From assembly GCA_949316235.1 (NCBI GenBank), contig OX438748.1, positions 26,716,836 to 26,780,835 of the forward strand: DNA of 64,000 nucleotides, written 5' to 3'. Below are positions 51,263-62,721 of the stretch, piece after piece. The stretch comes from Oegoconia quadripuncta (lineage: Eukaryota; Arthropoda; Insecta; Lepidoptera; Autostichidae). How positions within the stretch are numbered: position 1 is the first letter of the stretch; each line of letters begins with the position of its first letter. Both the position numbers and the translations under genes were made by a program. The notes below the pieces were generated by a model. The model worked only from the letters and a program-made list of their open reading frames with translations. It was not told the origin of the DNA and did not search any database.

Positions 51263-51822
51263 GAAGCTGTAGCTTTTTATGGTGTACCACAAAAAACGTA
51301 TTTTTTGCTGGACAGTATGTAGAAGAAAGAAGTCAATTTGAAATATTTTTTTAATTTTTAATTATCTCTTCCAGTACCTATATTGTTTGTCAAGAACAGC
51401 GATAATTCTCGGAGACGAGGCGGGAATACTCCCTTTGAGCGCGTATCACGTGTGATAGGATGCCTTATCGCTACGATAACGTTGCTCCCATGGAACAACA
51501 CTGAATAGAATATGGATGCTGAAGTGTGACGAGCTTCGGAGGAATTGCACTTTTTCTTTAGGCTACGTAATAATGTTGAGAGTTTTATACCAGAAGGATG
51601 TCAAACGGTAAATAGGATAGGAAAGTTTTTATTTAACCAACTGAAAAAGACGGCGTTATGTTAACTCATCTCATATATGCAGTATTTTGGTAGGTTACCG
51701 CATTTGAAATGGCTGCTTGGCTATTTATTCTATACCCGATTTATTCATAAAAGTTAAGGAAAACACACAACAGATCTTGATGAAATTTGAATGGGACACC
51801 GCGAGAGTATCGTTAATTAAAT
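51263..51822. other. Spacer, nothing recognised
   Basis: No match within the window. Confidence 0.4.
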
Positions 51823-52167
51823 ATTTATTTTTATGCACATCGGGTTAGCACTTGACCTCAATCATACCTGATGTTAAGTGAAGATGAGGCCGAAGGTGGA
51901 AGCGTACTGACCATCTTATTTGGAGGACTGGCTATTTTATCTCTGAGAACCGGAACACAACAATGCTATTAACATTGCTGTCATATATTAATTCTGTGTT
52001 TCTGTTTGGCGGCAGACTTAGATAAGATGGTGGTAGCTAGCCAGGCAAACATTTACAATGCCCTACCACTAACCAAACCGAGTACTAAACCCGTACCCCG
52101 CTGGGGATCGAACCCACGACCTCCGATTCATAAACTCTATGTTTTTACATTGAGCCACGTAGTGGGT
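51823..52167 (-). mobile_element. SINE-B, full length with small insertion
   Basis: Body and head (GGGGATCGAACCCACGACCT, TTGAGCCACGTAGTGGGTT). ~25 extra bases (TCATATATTAATTCTGTGTT...) interrupt ATTGCTG/TTTGGCGGCAG. Confidence 0.8.
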
Positions 52168-53143
52168 TAAAACTAGCAATGAAATAGTATTACTTTTCCC
52201 ACATGGCATCTTTAGAGCCCTAATAATACGGAAGTTTATTTCAGTTTGTAGGTACGATCCCAGTAAATATTTCCATTTGAAAACTTCCACTGATTTTACA
52301 GTGAGTATAAAATTCACAAACGGGCCCCATTTGAGGCATGCTTTTAGGCGAAAATTGTCGCTTTGATGCTGTCCATTAAATGCAGACCGACGACCTGCCA
52401 CAGCGCATTAATACGTCAGAAGTAATTCAAGTATTGTCAAATTATTTATTTCAGGCAATAACTATATTATATTGGATTGAATAATATTTATGAATATTTA
52501 ACAAAAACATGCCAAGTTTAACTAAGTATTTAGTAAAATTACCAGCGCGCCAGATTGCTGTCGGACGTCCGAAAGCTCAAGATTAGTCCAAGGTTACGTC
52601 CACGACTTACCTCCGATAGTTTGCACCGCTCAGTGTACATTAATTATCTAGATACCTATAAGTCGCGGCTGATTTCGGATTTCAGTAATTCGTTTCCGGA
52701 TTAAGAACTTCGGTCTCGCTAGAATCTCTAAGAGCCGTAATAAATAGTGATGTACCGTCTAGTCGGCCATATTTGTGGTCGGCGACTAGTGGGCTCATTT
52801 TGTAATAGTATTATTACACTTAAAAATTTCAAAGAGGGTGATTGAATGTAATATACGTGTAATATACACTGTGTTAGCTACGTAATTCTACTTTGTTTTA
52901 TCTTATAATAATAAAACACTAAGAAACACCGCTTGCACGTGAACAGTGATAGAAAAATGCAATGTAAGTAAAAACATGTCCCGAGAATTCACCTACGAGC
53001 CGAAAGCGTGGTCACAAACATTGCCGATGTTACTCGAATTCAACCGAAAGCAATAATCGGCTTTACCGACTTGTCTTCTAGTCGCCAAAGTCATAAACGG
53101 CTCATCAATAGTACCTAATAATGAAGCGAGAGTTTCTCTCTAA
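52168..53143. other. ~1-kb unique-looking spacer
   Basis: A 110-codon minus frame (52069-52401) runs from here into the SINE and has no motif. 52730-52800 is GC-richer. Possibly single-copy host DNA. Confidence 0.35.
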
Positions 53144-53146
53144 GGC

Positions 53147-53320
53147 TGTGCGCGTCCACGGCCGACAATCGGTGACCGATTCTTTGTAGGAGAAAAATGG
53201 AACGTGCTGATTGCAATATTTCAATTCCCACGTCCTACAAAAAATCGGTGATAATGGTATTGACGAAAAAATCGGCCCGATTCTCGGTCCTACAAAAAGT
53301 CGGCCGTGGGCGGGCACACT
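53147..53320. mobile_element. MITE-like palindromic repeat with CCACGGCCGA arms
   Basis: GTGCGCGTCCACGGCCGA at the left and TCGGCCGTGGGCGGGCAC at the right are near-perfect inverted ends. Inner parts also pair (GACCGATTCTTTGTAGGA with TCCTACAAAAAAT and GGTCCTACAAAAAG). Target duplication unclear. Confidence 0.6.
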
Positions 53321-53787
53321 TAATATTACTTTTAATAATACTCATTTACACAACAGTATCTCAAGTAAGTTCAATACAATATTGAGATCGTTTTTCAATA
53401 TGAGCCTAATATACAATGATTCATATTTTTACAGCAGGTTGTTTTACTGGTTTTCCACAACGGTTGTTATGGTATACTTAGTTAGGCAAGCAAACAACTG
53501 TATACATGCCATATACAGGCGAAATTATACTGCTTTGAACCACTTAGATACGATTTTCGTATGAAACTAAGTAAAATTTTCAGTTTGTTGTTGAATAATA
53601 CTAGATACATAAATAAACCGTATGTAGTAGAAAATCGTTATGAATTTCATAAAAGATTAGAAGAACTACAAATTTGTTTTTATATCATTAACATCATTAT
53701 TTGAAAATCGGTTAAGCTATTTCGAAGATATGTAGTGTTTAATATAGTTGGTTTGGTTTGTCTGGATGATTTAATCGCTTGTTTTGT
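53321..53787. other. AT-rich spacer
   Basis: The 117-codon plus frame (53211-53564) straddling this and the MITE has no recognisable domain. Not called. Confidence 0.4.
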
Positions 53788-53980
53788 TTTCGTGACAACG
53801 TCGCATTGATAAACTTTCGCAGTAACGTACATCGCAGTAAAGAACTTTCGAGACAACGTACGTCACAATGGTGAACTTTCGCAATAACGTATATCGCAAT
53901 AAAGAACTTTCGCGACAACGTACTTCGCAATGACAAACTTTCGCAGTAACGTACATCGCAGTAATGAACTTCGCAACTAT
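53788..53980. repeat. 31-bp minisatellite, TTTCGC core
   Basis: Five consecutive 31-bp units from 53812 to 53966, each starting AACTTTCG and carrying a CAAYR half-unit, plus partial units at both ends. Alternate units are more alike (AGTAACGTACATCGCAGTAA versus GACAACGTAC..), a 62-bp higher-order period; each 31-mer splits into two 15-16-bp TTCGC halves. Frames through it are by-products. Confidence 0.85.
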
Positions 53981-54479
53981 GATTTACACTTGACAGTAAT
54001 ATACTAACATAATTAATGTCTCTTTTGATGATTTTATTATTGATAACATTATTATTTTAACTTTTGACTATAATTTTTGACTGTAAAATAATTTAAAATT
54101 TGAATACAATTTAATGCACTGCAAATTTTTAATTTTACTTCAATAATAAATAATTTATGACAATTATAATATGATTATAAATGTATAGCATACAATTTAA
54201 TGTAAGTAATAGGAATATGACAATTTAATTTAATCTGGTTTGATGGATCACCTTCATCAGGTCGTTCGTCCACCTATATAATATAAATTTATATTTGAGG
54301 TGCCTTTCATGTACTGTACAGATTACTTAAATTAAGATGGGTCTTAATTTACTTTTGAGTACTTGTTACTTACTTTTACTTGTTACTTGGGAGTAACAAT
54401 GGATAAATGATTATGATGATAAATTTGAACTTGTTACCAGATTGCCGCGGAGACCAAAAGGTAACGATCTCGAAATGGA
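53981..54479. other. AT-rich spacer
   Basis: GATGGATCACCTTCATCAGG (54241-54260) resembles non-LTR tails; nothing else. Confidence 0.4.
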
Positions 54480-54805
54480 ACCTGAACTTAAACGCGTACT
54501 CAAACTCGCTCTCCTCTCATCTAATACTCTACTCCTGGTTCCAATCTAGGTGTCTACCAAATTTCAAAGCGATCGCTTCTGAAGTTTAGTCATGAAAAGG
54601 TAACAACAAATATATCTTATTTTTATTACGGTTAACACATGACCTCAATCACACCTGATGTTAAGTGAAAATGACGTTGAAGGTTATGGGGGAACCCATC
54701 TTATCTTACATTGGTCTATGCCCTTCTCCAGATCCCAGACTCCATCAGAAGTTTATTCGTGAAAACGTAACAAACAGACACACTTATTCGCATTTATAAT
54801 TGAGA
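54480..54805 (-). repeat. Repeat C, opposite orientation, with SINE-B fragment inside
   Basis: AAATTTCAAAGCGATCGCTT and GTCATGAAAAGGTAACAAC on the left, CAGACACACTTATTCGCATT on the right. 54625-54715 (ACGGTTAACACATGACCTC, AATCACACCTGATGTTAAGT) is a SINE-B piece. Confidence 0.5.
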
Positions 54806-55162
54806 GTAGATCGTACAACATTAGTATAATTTTACGATGAAATAAAAACTTCGTTAAAAACTCAAATGACAAACAATTTGACAAAAGACATTCCGAGTCA
54901 TTCCCGAGCATTACCGTCATAATGTCCTCACGTCCTGGGAATTGAAAAAGAAATCCCTCCCCCCGCCCTCCCACATCCGCGTCTCTCGGGACATGACCAG
55001 TGTACGAAGACCCGGCTCCATTGAGGTATTGTTACCTTATAATATAACTTAGATACTCGTAAAACCTTGTAAGATAAGCTGTGGAAACTCCACAACTGAA
55101 CATAAGCCTCTACCATAGTATTTGCGAGGATTTGCCCTAATTGCCATGCTGGGTAAGCGGGT
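54806..55162. other. Spacer, nothing recognised
   Basis: A 91-codon minus frame overlaps the start of the adjacent SINE; no motif. Confidence 0.4.
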
Positions 55163-55446
55163 TGACGACCATTATACGACCTGTTTGGTGTAGTAGTTAG
55201 CAACTCTGACCACTATACCAAAAGATTGCGGGTTCGAATCCCAAGGGGCATATGTTTGTGTGATGATTATGAACATGTGTACCCGAGTTATGGATGTTTT
55301 CATTTAAAATAAGTATTTATTTACGAAAAAAAAATGTATTTATGTATTATAGCAACCATTTGGTATCCACAACTCAAGGTTATAGTTGCTTACTGTGGAA
55401 CTAGATGGCGCTGTGTGTAAGTCTAAGGATATTTATTTATTTATTA
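55163..55446 (+). mobile_element. SINE-A subfamily 2, full length
   Basis: Head GACCTGTTTGGTGTAGTAGT, B box GGTTCGAATCC, body CATATGTTTGTGTGATGATT, GAACTAGATGGCGCTGTGTG, ATTTATT tail. Reference copy for the subfamily. Confidence 0.85.
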
Positions 55447-55627
55447 AAAAAAAATAGGTTTTTGCCCTCCGCACCAATGACGCTACTGTCCATAGCTGGT
55501 GTATGCTGTTATGCTCACGACCCCTGAGTCGCCATGTGACACCCAACATTATGGTCAACAGTACTGAACAGGTAAATAGAAAATGGTTCTAATTTGACTG
55601 TCAAATTTTTAATACATATTACATTCA

Positions 55628-55867
55628 TCGACGACCGATTGGTATAGTGGATAGTGGACCCTATCAGCGAAATCAACGGTTGCAGGTTCGAATCCCGCGA
55701 GGTGTAAATGTTTGTGTGATGAATGTAAACATTTATTCCCGAGTCATGGATGTTTATATAAATACTTATGTATATTTATCCATTATCTAGTATCCATAGT
55801 GCAAGCTTTGCTTAGTTTGGGATTAGATGATTGGTGTAGGTGTTCGAAATATTTTTTATTATTATAA
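55628..55867 (+). mobile_element. SINE-A subfamily 1, full length
   Basis: Head CGACGACCGATTGGTATAGT, B box GGTTCGAATCCCGCGAGG, TTTGGGATTAGATGATTGGT and an ATTATTAT tail. Confidence 0.85.
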
Positions 55868-55924
55868 GAATTAACTTAAAAGCTTGTAATAATTATAACT
55901 ATGTAAAAGCATTATGTATAAATG

Positions 55925-56120
55925 TATAAGTAATGGTAAAGGTCGGTAAAGGTCGACCAAGAAAGACGTACGCCAATCAAGTGACTGACGTACTCACAAA
56001 AGATCTAATCGACGAGCGTGTATGAAGCATTTTGATGAGAGTAGAAGAAGCAAAAATGTCAGGATCATTGCAGGAAATCAATAGTCTCTGCCTACCGCAA
56101 CGAGAAACAGGCGTGAGCAT
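55925..56120 (+). pseudogene. Non-LTR RT tail remnant
   Basis: GRPRKTYANQVTDVLTKDLI followed, after breaks, by MRVEEAKMSGSLQEI is the same tail signature as 3290-3600 in the opposite orientation. Confidence 0.5.
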
Positions 56121-56473
56121 ATGTATATGTAATCCCTACAATCCATACATATTTATATTTTTCTTTCTTATGACGACATTTCTGCCAACGTTGAGTGCAA
56201 TATTAATATATAACGAGTAAATTAATGTATCTTTGATCTTAGTAGTGAGATAATACCAATGGAAAATTCTTGTGGAAATACGAAAGCTCAGTCACCCACT
56301 ATAATTATACTGTTCGTCACTTGGACTCAATCGCTGACTATTGCTATATAATATTCTACCTTTAATATACACCATAAATAAACCGCCAAAATTAGCAAGC
56401 CGTATGGCTACGTATGTGATGCCAGAATATATAAAGTGGAATTCCGCTATTTTGATAATGTACAAAAATTTAT

Positions 56474-56613
56474 CTTTTTTTTTTTTTTTTTTATGCATAA
56501 CGGGTTGGTACTTGACCTCAATCACACCTGATGTTAAGTGAAGATAGGTCGAAGATGCTATTAACATTGCTGCTTGGCGGCAGATTTAGATAAGATGGTG
56601 GTAGCTAGCCAGG
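56474..56613 (-). mobile_element. SINE-B with large internal deletion
   Basis: After GAAGATAGGTCGAAGATG it jumps to CTATTAACATTGCTGCTTGG, then ends GGTAGCTAGCCAGG. Preceded by an 18-base T-run. Confidence 0.75.
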
Positions 56614-56681
56614 TCTAAAATCGTGCTAAATAGTGCGCAGGCAAGAAATAAATGGAACGAATTAGTACCACTGTAGTTTAA

Positions 56682-57006
56682 GGCCCGTATTAATAAACCA
56701 ATCTCAATACAAGTCTTGAGGCTGTATCACCCGAGATGCGTCTTAAGAAGTTGAAGCTATCTCAAGCTCCGTGCTAATTTATAAACCAATCTTGAGGTCT
56801 ACTTAGCTGAGATCACTTCTCAAGAATTCGCCTCGCGGTGAATGAGTCTTGAGTTTCGTTTATTAATACGCGCACCTCTCAAGTCAGTACTGCTTTAGCA
56901 TGCACGTGGTTTTCAGGTCTGAAGTTAGGTCTATTAATCAACACATTTACTTGAGACCGGTCACAAGACTGTTCTCAATCTTGAGAACGGTTTATTAATA
57001 CGGGCC
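56682..57006. mobile_element. Harbinger-type MITE (TAA duplication)
   Basis: Ends GGCCCGTATTAATAAACC and its exact complement, flanked by TAA at 56679-56681 and 57007-57009. Internal repeated CAATCTTGAG / CTCAAG motifs. GG-starting ends and a TWA duplication are the PIF/Harbinger signature. 325 bp, non-coding. Confidence 0.85.
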
Positions 57007-57205
57007 TAAAAGTTAGTTATTCATTATTTTACATTCTGGCGTCACGTGTTCCTGATGATCCTCATTTTCATACGCAGAGACTGCTTTACCAATGGTTATA
57101 ATTTATATCCCAAAAAACTGCCCACAAATAGTGCCACCGAAATATACAAGTCGCATAAATAATCTTTAAAAACAACGAAGTTATTTAGATGTCTTTGTGA
57201 AAAGG

Positions 57206-57395
57206 AGCAGCGCAGACGGCGGACTTTGTGTTTGGTTGTCTGTTACCTCCTCACGCCTAAACGGCTGGACGGATATGGATGAAACTTCGTTGGTAGACAG
57301 ATTGAGACTTGGAATAACGTATACATAAAAAAAATTGGAACCTATTTTTATGAAATGTTCCACGCGAATGAAGTCGCGGTCAACATCTAGTATAT
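57206..57395 (+). repeat. Repeat C copy
   Basis: GTCTGTTACCTCCTCACGCC, TAAACGGCTGGACGGAT and GAATGAAGTCGCGGTCAACA follow the order of 27140-27415, with the middle part deleted. Confidence 0.55.
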
Positions 57396-57419
57396 TGTAA
57401 AAGTGTACCTATTGCTATC

Positions 57420-57560
57420 AAAGTCAAAAAAAATCTTTATTTAACATAGGTTACACTTCAAATACACATTTTTTTAATATTTTTTGAAACAACTTTCTTC
57501 TGAGCAATAAACCTCCGAATTGCTCTTTGAAAAACTTATTTTTTATATTACAAAAGGTAC
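57420..57560 (-). repeat. Retroposon 3' end on the minus strand
   Basis: CAAAGTCAAAAAAAATCTTT and GAGCAATAAACCTCCGAATT. The complement ends in AAAGATTTTTTTTGACTTTG, like Jockey-type 3' ends. Confidence 0.4.
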
Positions 57561-58116
57561 AATTTAATTATTAGATTGTGAAATAGCAAATATAACAATA
57601 CATTAATTAAAAATTAAAATTAAAGGGAAATACAACATCATTTACTAATTTCCCATGATAAAGCCAAAAAGCTTATATTATATTATGTTAGTACTATGCT
57701 ACGTTACGTTATGTTTGTGTTTGCTTGGATAATGAATCTTCTCTCTTCTATGAGTATAATTGTTTCTTATTTCTTAAGTGACTTTCTTCTTTATTATTTT
57801 GTTTGATTATAAACGCATTATTGTACAAAAGAAAATAAATACAACACAAATTTACTTAAAACTACAAAGGCTATTTTCTTCTTAGAGGCAGGTAAACTGG
57901 CTAAGGGCGATGTAGAGTTGTGCAGGACGGTGAAATAAAAAAAATATTTATTTGATTGATGGTGTTTATTCAACCATAGTCAAAATTCTCCTCAATGGTT
58001 AAAGTTCTCCCTTGTTTTGTACAAACATGCTTAAAATTTGTTATAGCTTCATCAACATTTCCTATATACCTACTGCAAGCGCACAAAGTACTTTATTTTG
58101 ATTGCTTTGTAGCGGG
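57561..58116. other. AT-rich spacer
   Basis: No shared blocks or frames. Confidence 0.4.
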
Positions 58117-58345
58117 TACGTGGCGGTTAAACTAGGTGGGATACACTGAAAGTTTTGAGTAACTCATTAATAAAACTATTTACATGAAAGTAATATATTT
58201 ACTGCTTTTCGAAGTATTCTCCATTACATTTTAAACATTTTTTCATTCGACCATTTGGTACGAGGGCAGTTTTTCACATGCTGGTTGAAAGCTATCGCGG
58301 CCTCTTCCGGCCCCGTAAATAGTTCTACCTTTTCAGATGCTAAAA
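58117..58345 (-). pseudogene. Mariner transposase C-terminus remnant
   Basis: The minus strand encodes LFTGPEEAAIAFNQHV, CPRTKWSNEKMFKM and GEYFEKQ, the conserved end of mariner transposases, followed by an AT-rich stretch and ACTTTCAGTGTATCCCACC at the plus-strand left, probably the terminal inverted repeat. A deletion removes the WFHRMxxCI segment. Catalytic residues are not preserved here. Confidence 0.7.
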
Positions 58346-58964
58346 ATGATGTTGCCTGGACCTCGAAAATGAATAGTCATATAGCTACCAGCCGTCATAG
58401 GAGGCGGACTACCACTTAGCACATTGTCGAGCGTGACGGACTTTGATTACATATTATCACCGTCGTTTGGAAGATTCCAGTGAATCGTTACTTAATAAGA
58501 AATTGGTCATGGAGTTTGAGCAAGAGGGATTGTAGACTATATACTCCGGCTGAATCCCATAGATTGCATGCGAGGGCCAAATTGGGTGGCATGAGGGGCA
58601 TGCAAATGTTTACCCTTCACCAGTAAGCATCTCAGGTTTCATGATCATAATTGATTGTTATAATTTATGTGTGGATAAGTAGTTTGTAATTGCCACCTTA
58701 AAGTTTTAAGGTAATCGCGCCCGTATTCCATCAGTGTCAGACCATTACCTCGTTCTATTAAATCTTAGTGTCATTCTGATATCCTATTCACCTTTAGTAT
58801 CAATTTCCAGAGCTACCCTATACCACGAGAGGCTGGCACCGGCCCAATCGCTAGCAACGCCTGCGTTTCCCCGACATACTATATAAACATACGCATATGT
58901 CACTTTTTGCACACGTATATTCTAGTTTGATCTGCTAGTATCTACAAGTCTGTAGTTCAGGCGT
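58346..58964. other. Spacer, possibly more mariner debris
   Basis: Directly upstream (minus strand) of the mariner remnant, but no DD34D motifs can be read. Confidence 0.35.
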
Positions 58965-59260
58965 TTTGGCGGGAACTCGGTGAGTGATGTCGCATTTAGT
59001 TTGAATTTTGAAGCTTAATAATGGCAAAATATTATGCAGTAAAGTCAGTGATAATATACAAGTAAAAGGAAGTGTAATAAAGTGCGTAACGATGCTATCG
59101 GGTTCCCACAAGAAGCCGCCAAAATATTCCGTAAATCATTCTGTCACTTTACTGAAGGTTACTACAGAAAACTAAGCTGTATGGGCTCAGATCACTTTGC
59201 CTTACAACATTGTTGGAGAATTAATCAAAAAAAAGTATGTGGCTCAATTGCAGTTGTGGA
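58965..59260 (-). repeat. Repeat family J, opposite orientation
   Basis: TTTTGGCGGGAACTCGGTGA, GAAGCTTAATAATGGCAAAA and GGGTTCCCACAAGAAGCCGC complement 16990-17180. Confidence 0.65.
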
Positions 59261-59606
59261 ACAGATGCTTAGTGTGGTTTCTGCATTCAATTTGTTGTCG
59301 CTTGTGTGAACAAAGTCTTATATTGTATTATCTTCCTACAAGGCTCTACTGCGATTGGGGGAAGTCATAAAATGAGTTTCGCAACTTATCTCCGCTTCGG
59401 AGACTTTCCGACAAAGTTGTACAACTTGCCGCGACTTTATTAGGGTAATCATTTCCGGGAATATTATGATGTCATTCCATTCTTCAGGAATTGAGAATAG
59501 AGCTAAATAACAAGCCAAAATCTGTACAGATTCGCTGGCGATATTCGAGATAACATTATTTATCGGTTTGATAATATGTTTTATTACTATTTATCGTACA
59601 CACATA

Positions 59607-59857
59607 CAGTGTGAAATTTAATTCGTGTAATTCCTGTTAACTGGTGATTCTGAACCACTTTCCACTAGGAACCATAGCCGAATTCAACCGAAAATTGTTG
59701 GAATACCATACTAAAAGTGGTATCATAATTGTTTACATTGTATGGGTAATCGATTTTTTTTTAATGGAATTCGACTATGGTTTCTTGTTGAAAGTTGTTC
59801 GAAGTCAAGAGTGGCGTCACCAGTTGACGGGATTTACACGAATTCAAAATCACCCTG
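59607..59857. mobile_element. TA-flanked MITE
   Basis: 251 bp between TA (59605-59606) and TA (59858-59859). Inverted ends CAGTGTGAAATTTAATTCGT and rc CAGGGTGATTTTGAATTCGT; the similarity extends ~75 bp inward through AACTGGTGA and AACCATAG. The internal 72-codon frame is a by-product. Confidence 0.75.
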
Positions 59858-60879
59858 TATAACTCTAGTGGGATTAGAACCCGCGACCTCTTAGTAAAGT
59901 TTGTTTATAATATGTATATAGTCAATATGGTTATAATATGTGTATAACAATCTACCTGACAAAATAAAATCAGTTAAGAGGCTTTGTTCCGTTCAGAGGG
60001 CTCATTGGATAAATTAAGATTTATTTTTAAATATAGAATATATCAAAGAAATCACTCTGACCTGCACTCGAGAAGCCGAAAAGCTAATTATGAGTAAAAC
60101 ATAAATTTGGGGCAATTTTATAGTGAACTTCGATATGAATTAAAATCACGGCATCTCAAAGATTACGGTGTACATACATAAACAAAAACAAAAAGTAAAA
60201 AAAAAGAAAGTAATAACGTAAAATAAGTAAAAAAAGAACCCGGAAAAAAATTATTTAATTAAACTACTGCAATAATAATAAGTAACTGAAAAGTATAAAA
60301 TAATAAATCCGAGCAAAATGTTCTTTATAGATATACACTATTATAATGAGAATACAATACAATTTATATGCTATACAATAATAGTTAGGTATAATAATGA
60401 AATTATAAATATATACAATAGGTACTTTTTGAGGTCGGTGCCTTTGAAAAAAAAAAACGCCCCGAATACAGAACCTCCTCCTTTTTTGAAGTCGGTTTAC
60501 AAAAAGTTAAAAACTAGTCCCAGTTTAATTTTGTTAAAATAAATTTTGGTTTAGTGTTCTCATTTAGTTTCTTTTGAAATAAACATTGCTATCTATTTAA
60601 GTATAATTATATCATCAGTAACCATTCCCGAAGGATACCAAAAAAATGGAGCCCCTCGAAAAAATCCACGGAGAACGCAGCGAAAATGTGGTGCTTCAAT
60701 TAAGTTTTCCAACTCTGTGCATGACTGTACCGACACTAAAAGTTTGAACTTTTCTCGGGGACTGTATTGTTTTAAAATCAGACTTGGTTAATGTTCCACA
60801 AGGCGAGATGACAACTTACCTCCTCGAAATTGATGGTCAAGTAACCATAAGTTGTTAAGGTTCCCTTTTTAAAAAAAGG
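59858..60879. other. AT-rich ~1-kb spacer
   Basis: Short SINE-like piece GTGGGATTAGAACCCGCGAC at about 59868. 60050-60110 shares CTGCACTCGAGAAG and AAAAGCTAATTAT with 38367-38393. Otherwise nothing. Confidence 0.4.
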
Positions 60880-61130
60880 ATAAGGTTATCAATTTAGTTT
60901 CTTTTTAATGTTTATTACCTCAGAACTCAGTCATGTATAAACCGATTCGGTAAATTCTTTTTGATTTAATAGGACATACTTCCAGTGTGGTCCCATATGA
61001 TGAGATCTATGAGGAATTGAGGGAACTCCTCGCATATTATAGGCATACATATTGCGGTTTTGGTATTTACACCAACCATTCAAGAATTTGCATTCAGAAA
61101 GTATCATTTAGTTTAGATCTGATAATGCAC
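60880..61130. repeat. Repeat P, copy 2
   Basis: TATTACCTCAGAACTCAGTC, TATAAACCGATTCGGTAAAT, TTTAATAGGACATACTTCCA, GATCTATGAGGAA, CGCATATTATAGG. Confidence 0.5.
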
Positions 61131-61699
61131 TTTGAACATTACTGAAGTCGTTTTTTTTCCAATTTCTGGCGGTTCAATTATCGGCATATACCGAAACATA
61201 TGACGTTCGCCGTTGAAAAGTATAAGGTAGCAACTACTATTAAGTTATCTGTGGTATAAATGTCGATATTTGTGATGTTTCCCTGTCGTCTTCTACGACA
61301 CACATGCGAACAGATTCTTGTTACGTGCTAGACAATTTTTCAATAAATCGGTCACGAAGCTCTAGTATTCTTATACTCTAGCAATGAAAATGTACGAAAA
61401 TTTTTGCATTGCTTTTTTAATTGAACTGGTTGACCAACGAGACAAGTTCAAAAAGTTTGATATGCCAAACTTATAGACAGTCAATCGATAGCATTTAAAT
61501 TAAGAACGATATAATTGTTGACCACAGCTACTTGTTCTTAATTTGAATTTTAAAAATAATTAAGAGATTGACTAGAGGAATTGGCAGATGTCAGTGAAAA
61601 GTCATCAAGGGTTGCACTATTATACCCGACTGACGAGACGGTTGTGTTTTTCCGTTTAGTGCCCGTGGTCCGATCGCCGAGTTCTACTGATCGATCCAT
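61131..61699. other. Spacer, nothing recognised
   Basis: Unique-looking AT-rich sequence. Confidence 0.4.
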
Positions 61700-61795
61700 G
61701 TATATCTTTGTATGAGGAATTCTTTATTCCCCCGTAGCATCCAAACGGCTGGATGGATTTTAATAAAAGAGGTGTCGATTCGGCGTGATAAAAAT
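61700..61795 (+). repeat. Repeat C fragment
   Basis: GTATGAGGAATTCTTTATTC and AACGGCTGGATGGATTTTAA match the central block of repeat C. Confidence 0.4.
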
Positions 61796-62034
61796 GTGCA
61801 CATGAAAAAAAAATTGTGCTAAGATTACAATATGGGTGTAATAGTGAAGTACTACTCCCAGGCTGATGCTGTAGAGGATGACCAGGAGTAGGCCACAGTA
61901 TGAAGATAAACGACAGATGAAGATGAGCCGGCGTAAATCCTTGGAAATTGTTGTCTATGACAAATTTTATTTTAAAGGTATCACGTTCACAAATAACTTG
62001 ATGAAATACTGAATACTTTTGTACTGAATAAATA

Positions 62035-62459
62035 TTAAGTCCGTACCTATGAAATTGGCGTTATGTATGAAGAATTTCATCAAGATTGTTTTCTCCATAC
62101 AAACATTTGTTTTTTTTTTTGAGAACGGCAAATCCAAGTTTAGCTAAACTTTGTGTGTATTATCGGATAACATTAAGTTAAGTATAGGCAGCGTTTTATT
62201 TTTAAAAGTAACCGCTTTATAAAAGTTTCAACGAATCTAAGAAATGATTATGGGAAGCACATGAAAAGAGCTCTGTTCAAATTTTTTTTATTATGTGATT
62301 TAGGCCAAAAATTCAAAAAATATTTCATGTGAAACCTTGAAATAATATTCCATTTTCCAAATAAAAAAACAAATCTAGATATAGCTTTGAAAATCGCAGG
62401 AATTGGTACATAAGATTAACGAAGAAAAAAAATCTCCAATTTCATAGGTAAAGACCCAA
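62035..62459. mobile_element. Mariner-type MITE, copy 3
   Basis: 425 bp, ends TTAAGTCCGTACCTATGAAA / rc TTGGGTCTTTACCTATGAAA, TA at 62033-62034 and 62460-62461. Same right flank as the 13685 copy. Confidence 0.85.
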
Positions 62460-62587
62460 TAGAATCTATGTGAATTTATTAGTTTTCTTTAACAATAATA
62501 ATAGAAAAGTACACGTCCAATCTTTTCAAGGGTAATTCACGAACTAACTAAACAAAAGCTACACTGAAAGAAAGAGAGAGAGAGAAC

Positions 62588-62721
62588 TTTTTTATTCCCC
62601 GTTATACACTCTCTAACCGCTTATAGGGTTGGCTGGAAGAGATCTCTCTTAGAGATAAGCTCACCTTTGTATCTTTGTATCTGACAAATGTATCTTTTGT
62701 GTTTATTTGCAATAAAGAATG
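62588..62721 (+). mobile_element. Short retroposon insertion with GAAC duplication
   Basis: Starts TTTTTTATTCCCCG, contains GTTGGCTGGAAGAGATCTCT and GCAATAAAG, and is bounded by GAAC (62584-62587 and 62722-62725). The sister copies at 14155-14166 and 28310 read through without it. It is the stem-loop 3' module alone, a very short mobile unit. Confidence 0.75.

Noticed and set aside
52069..52401. 110-codon minus frame as a gene
   Set aside because: It extends out of a SINE-B head into AT-rich DNA with no recognisable domain.
53739..53956. Two minus frames over the 31-bp array as a repeat protein
   Set aside because: 31 is not a multiple of 3, so the periodic frames are by-products of the minisatellite.
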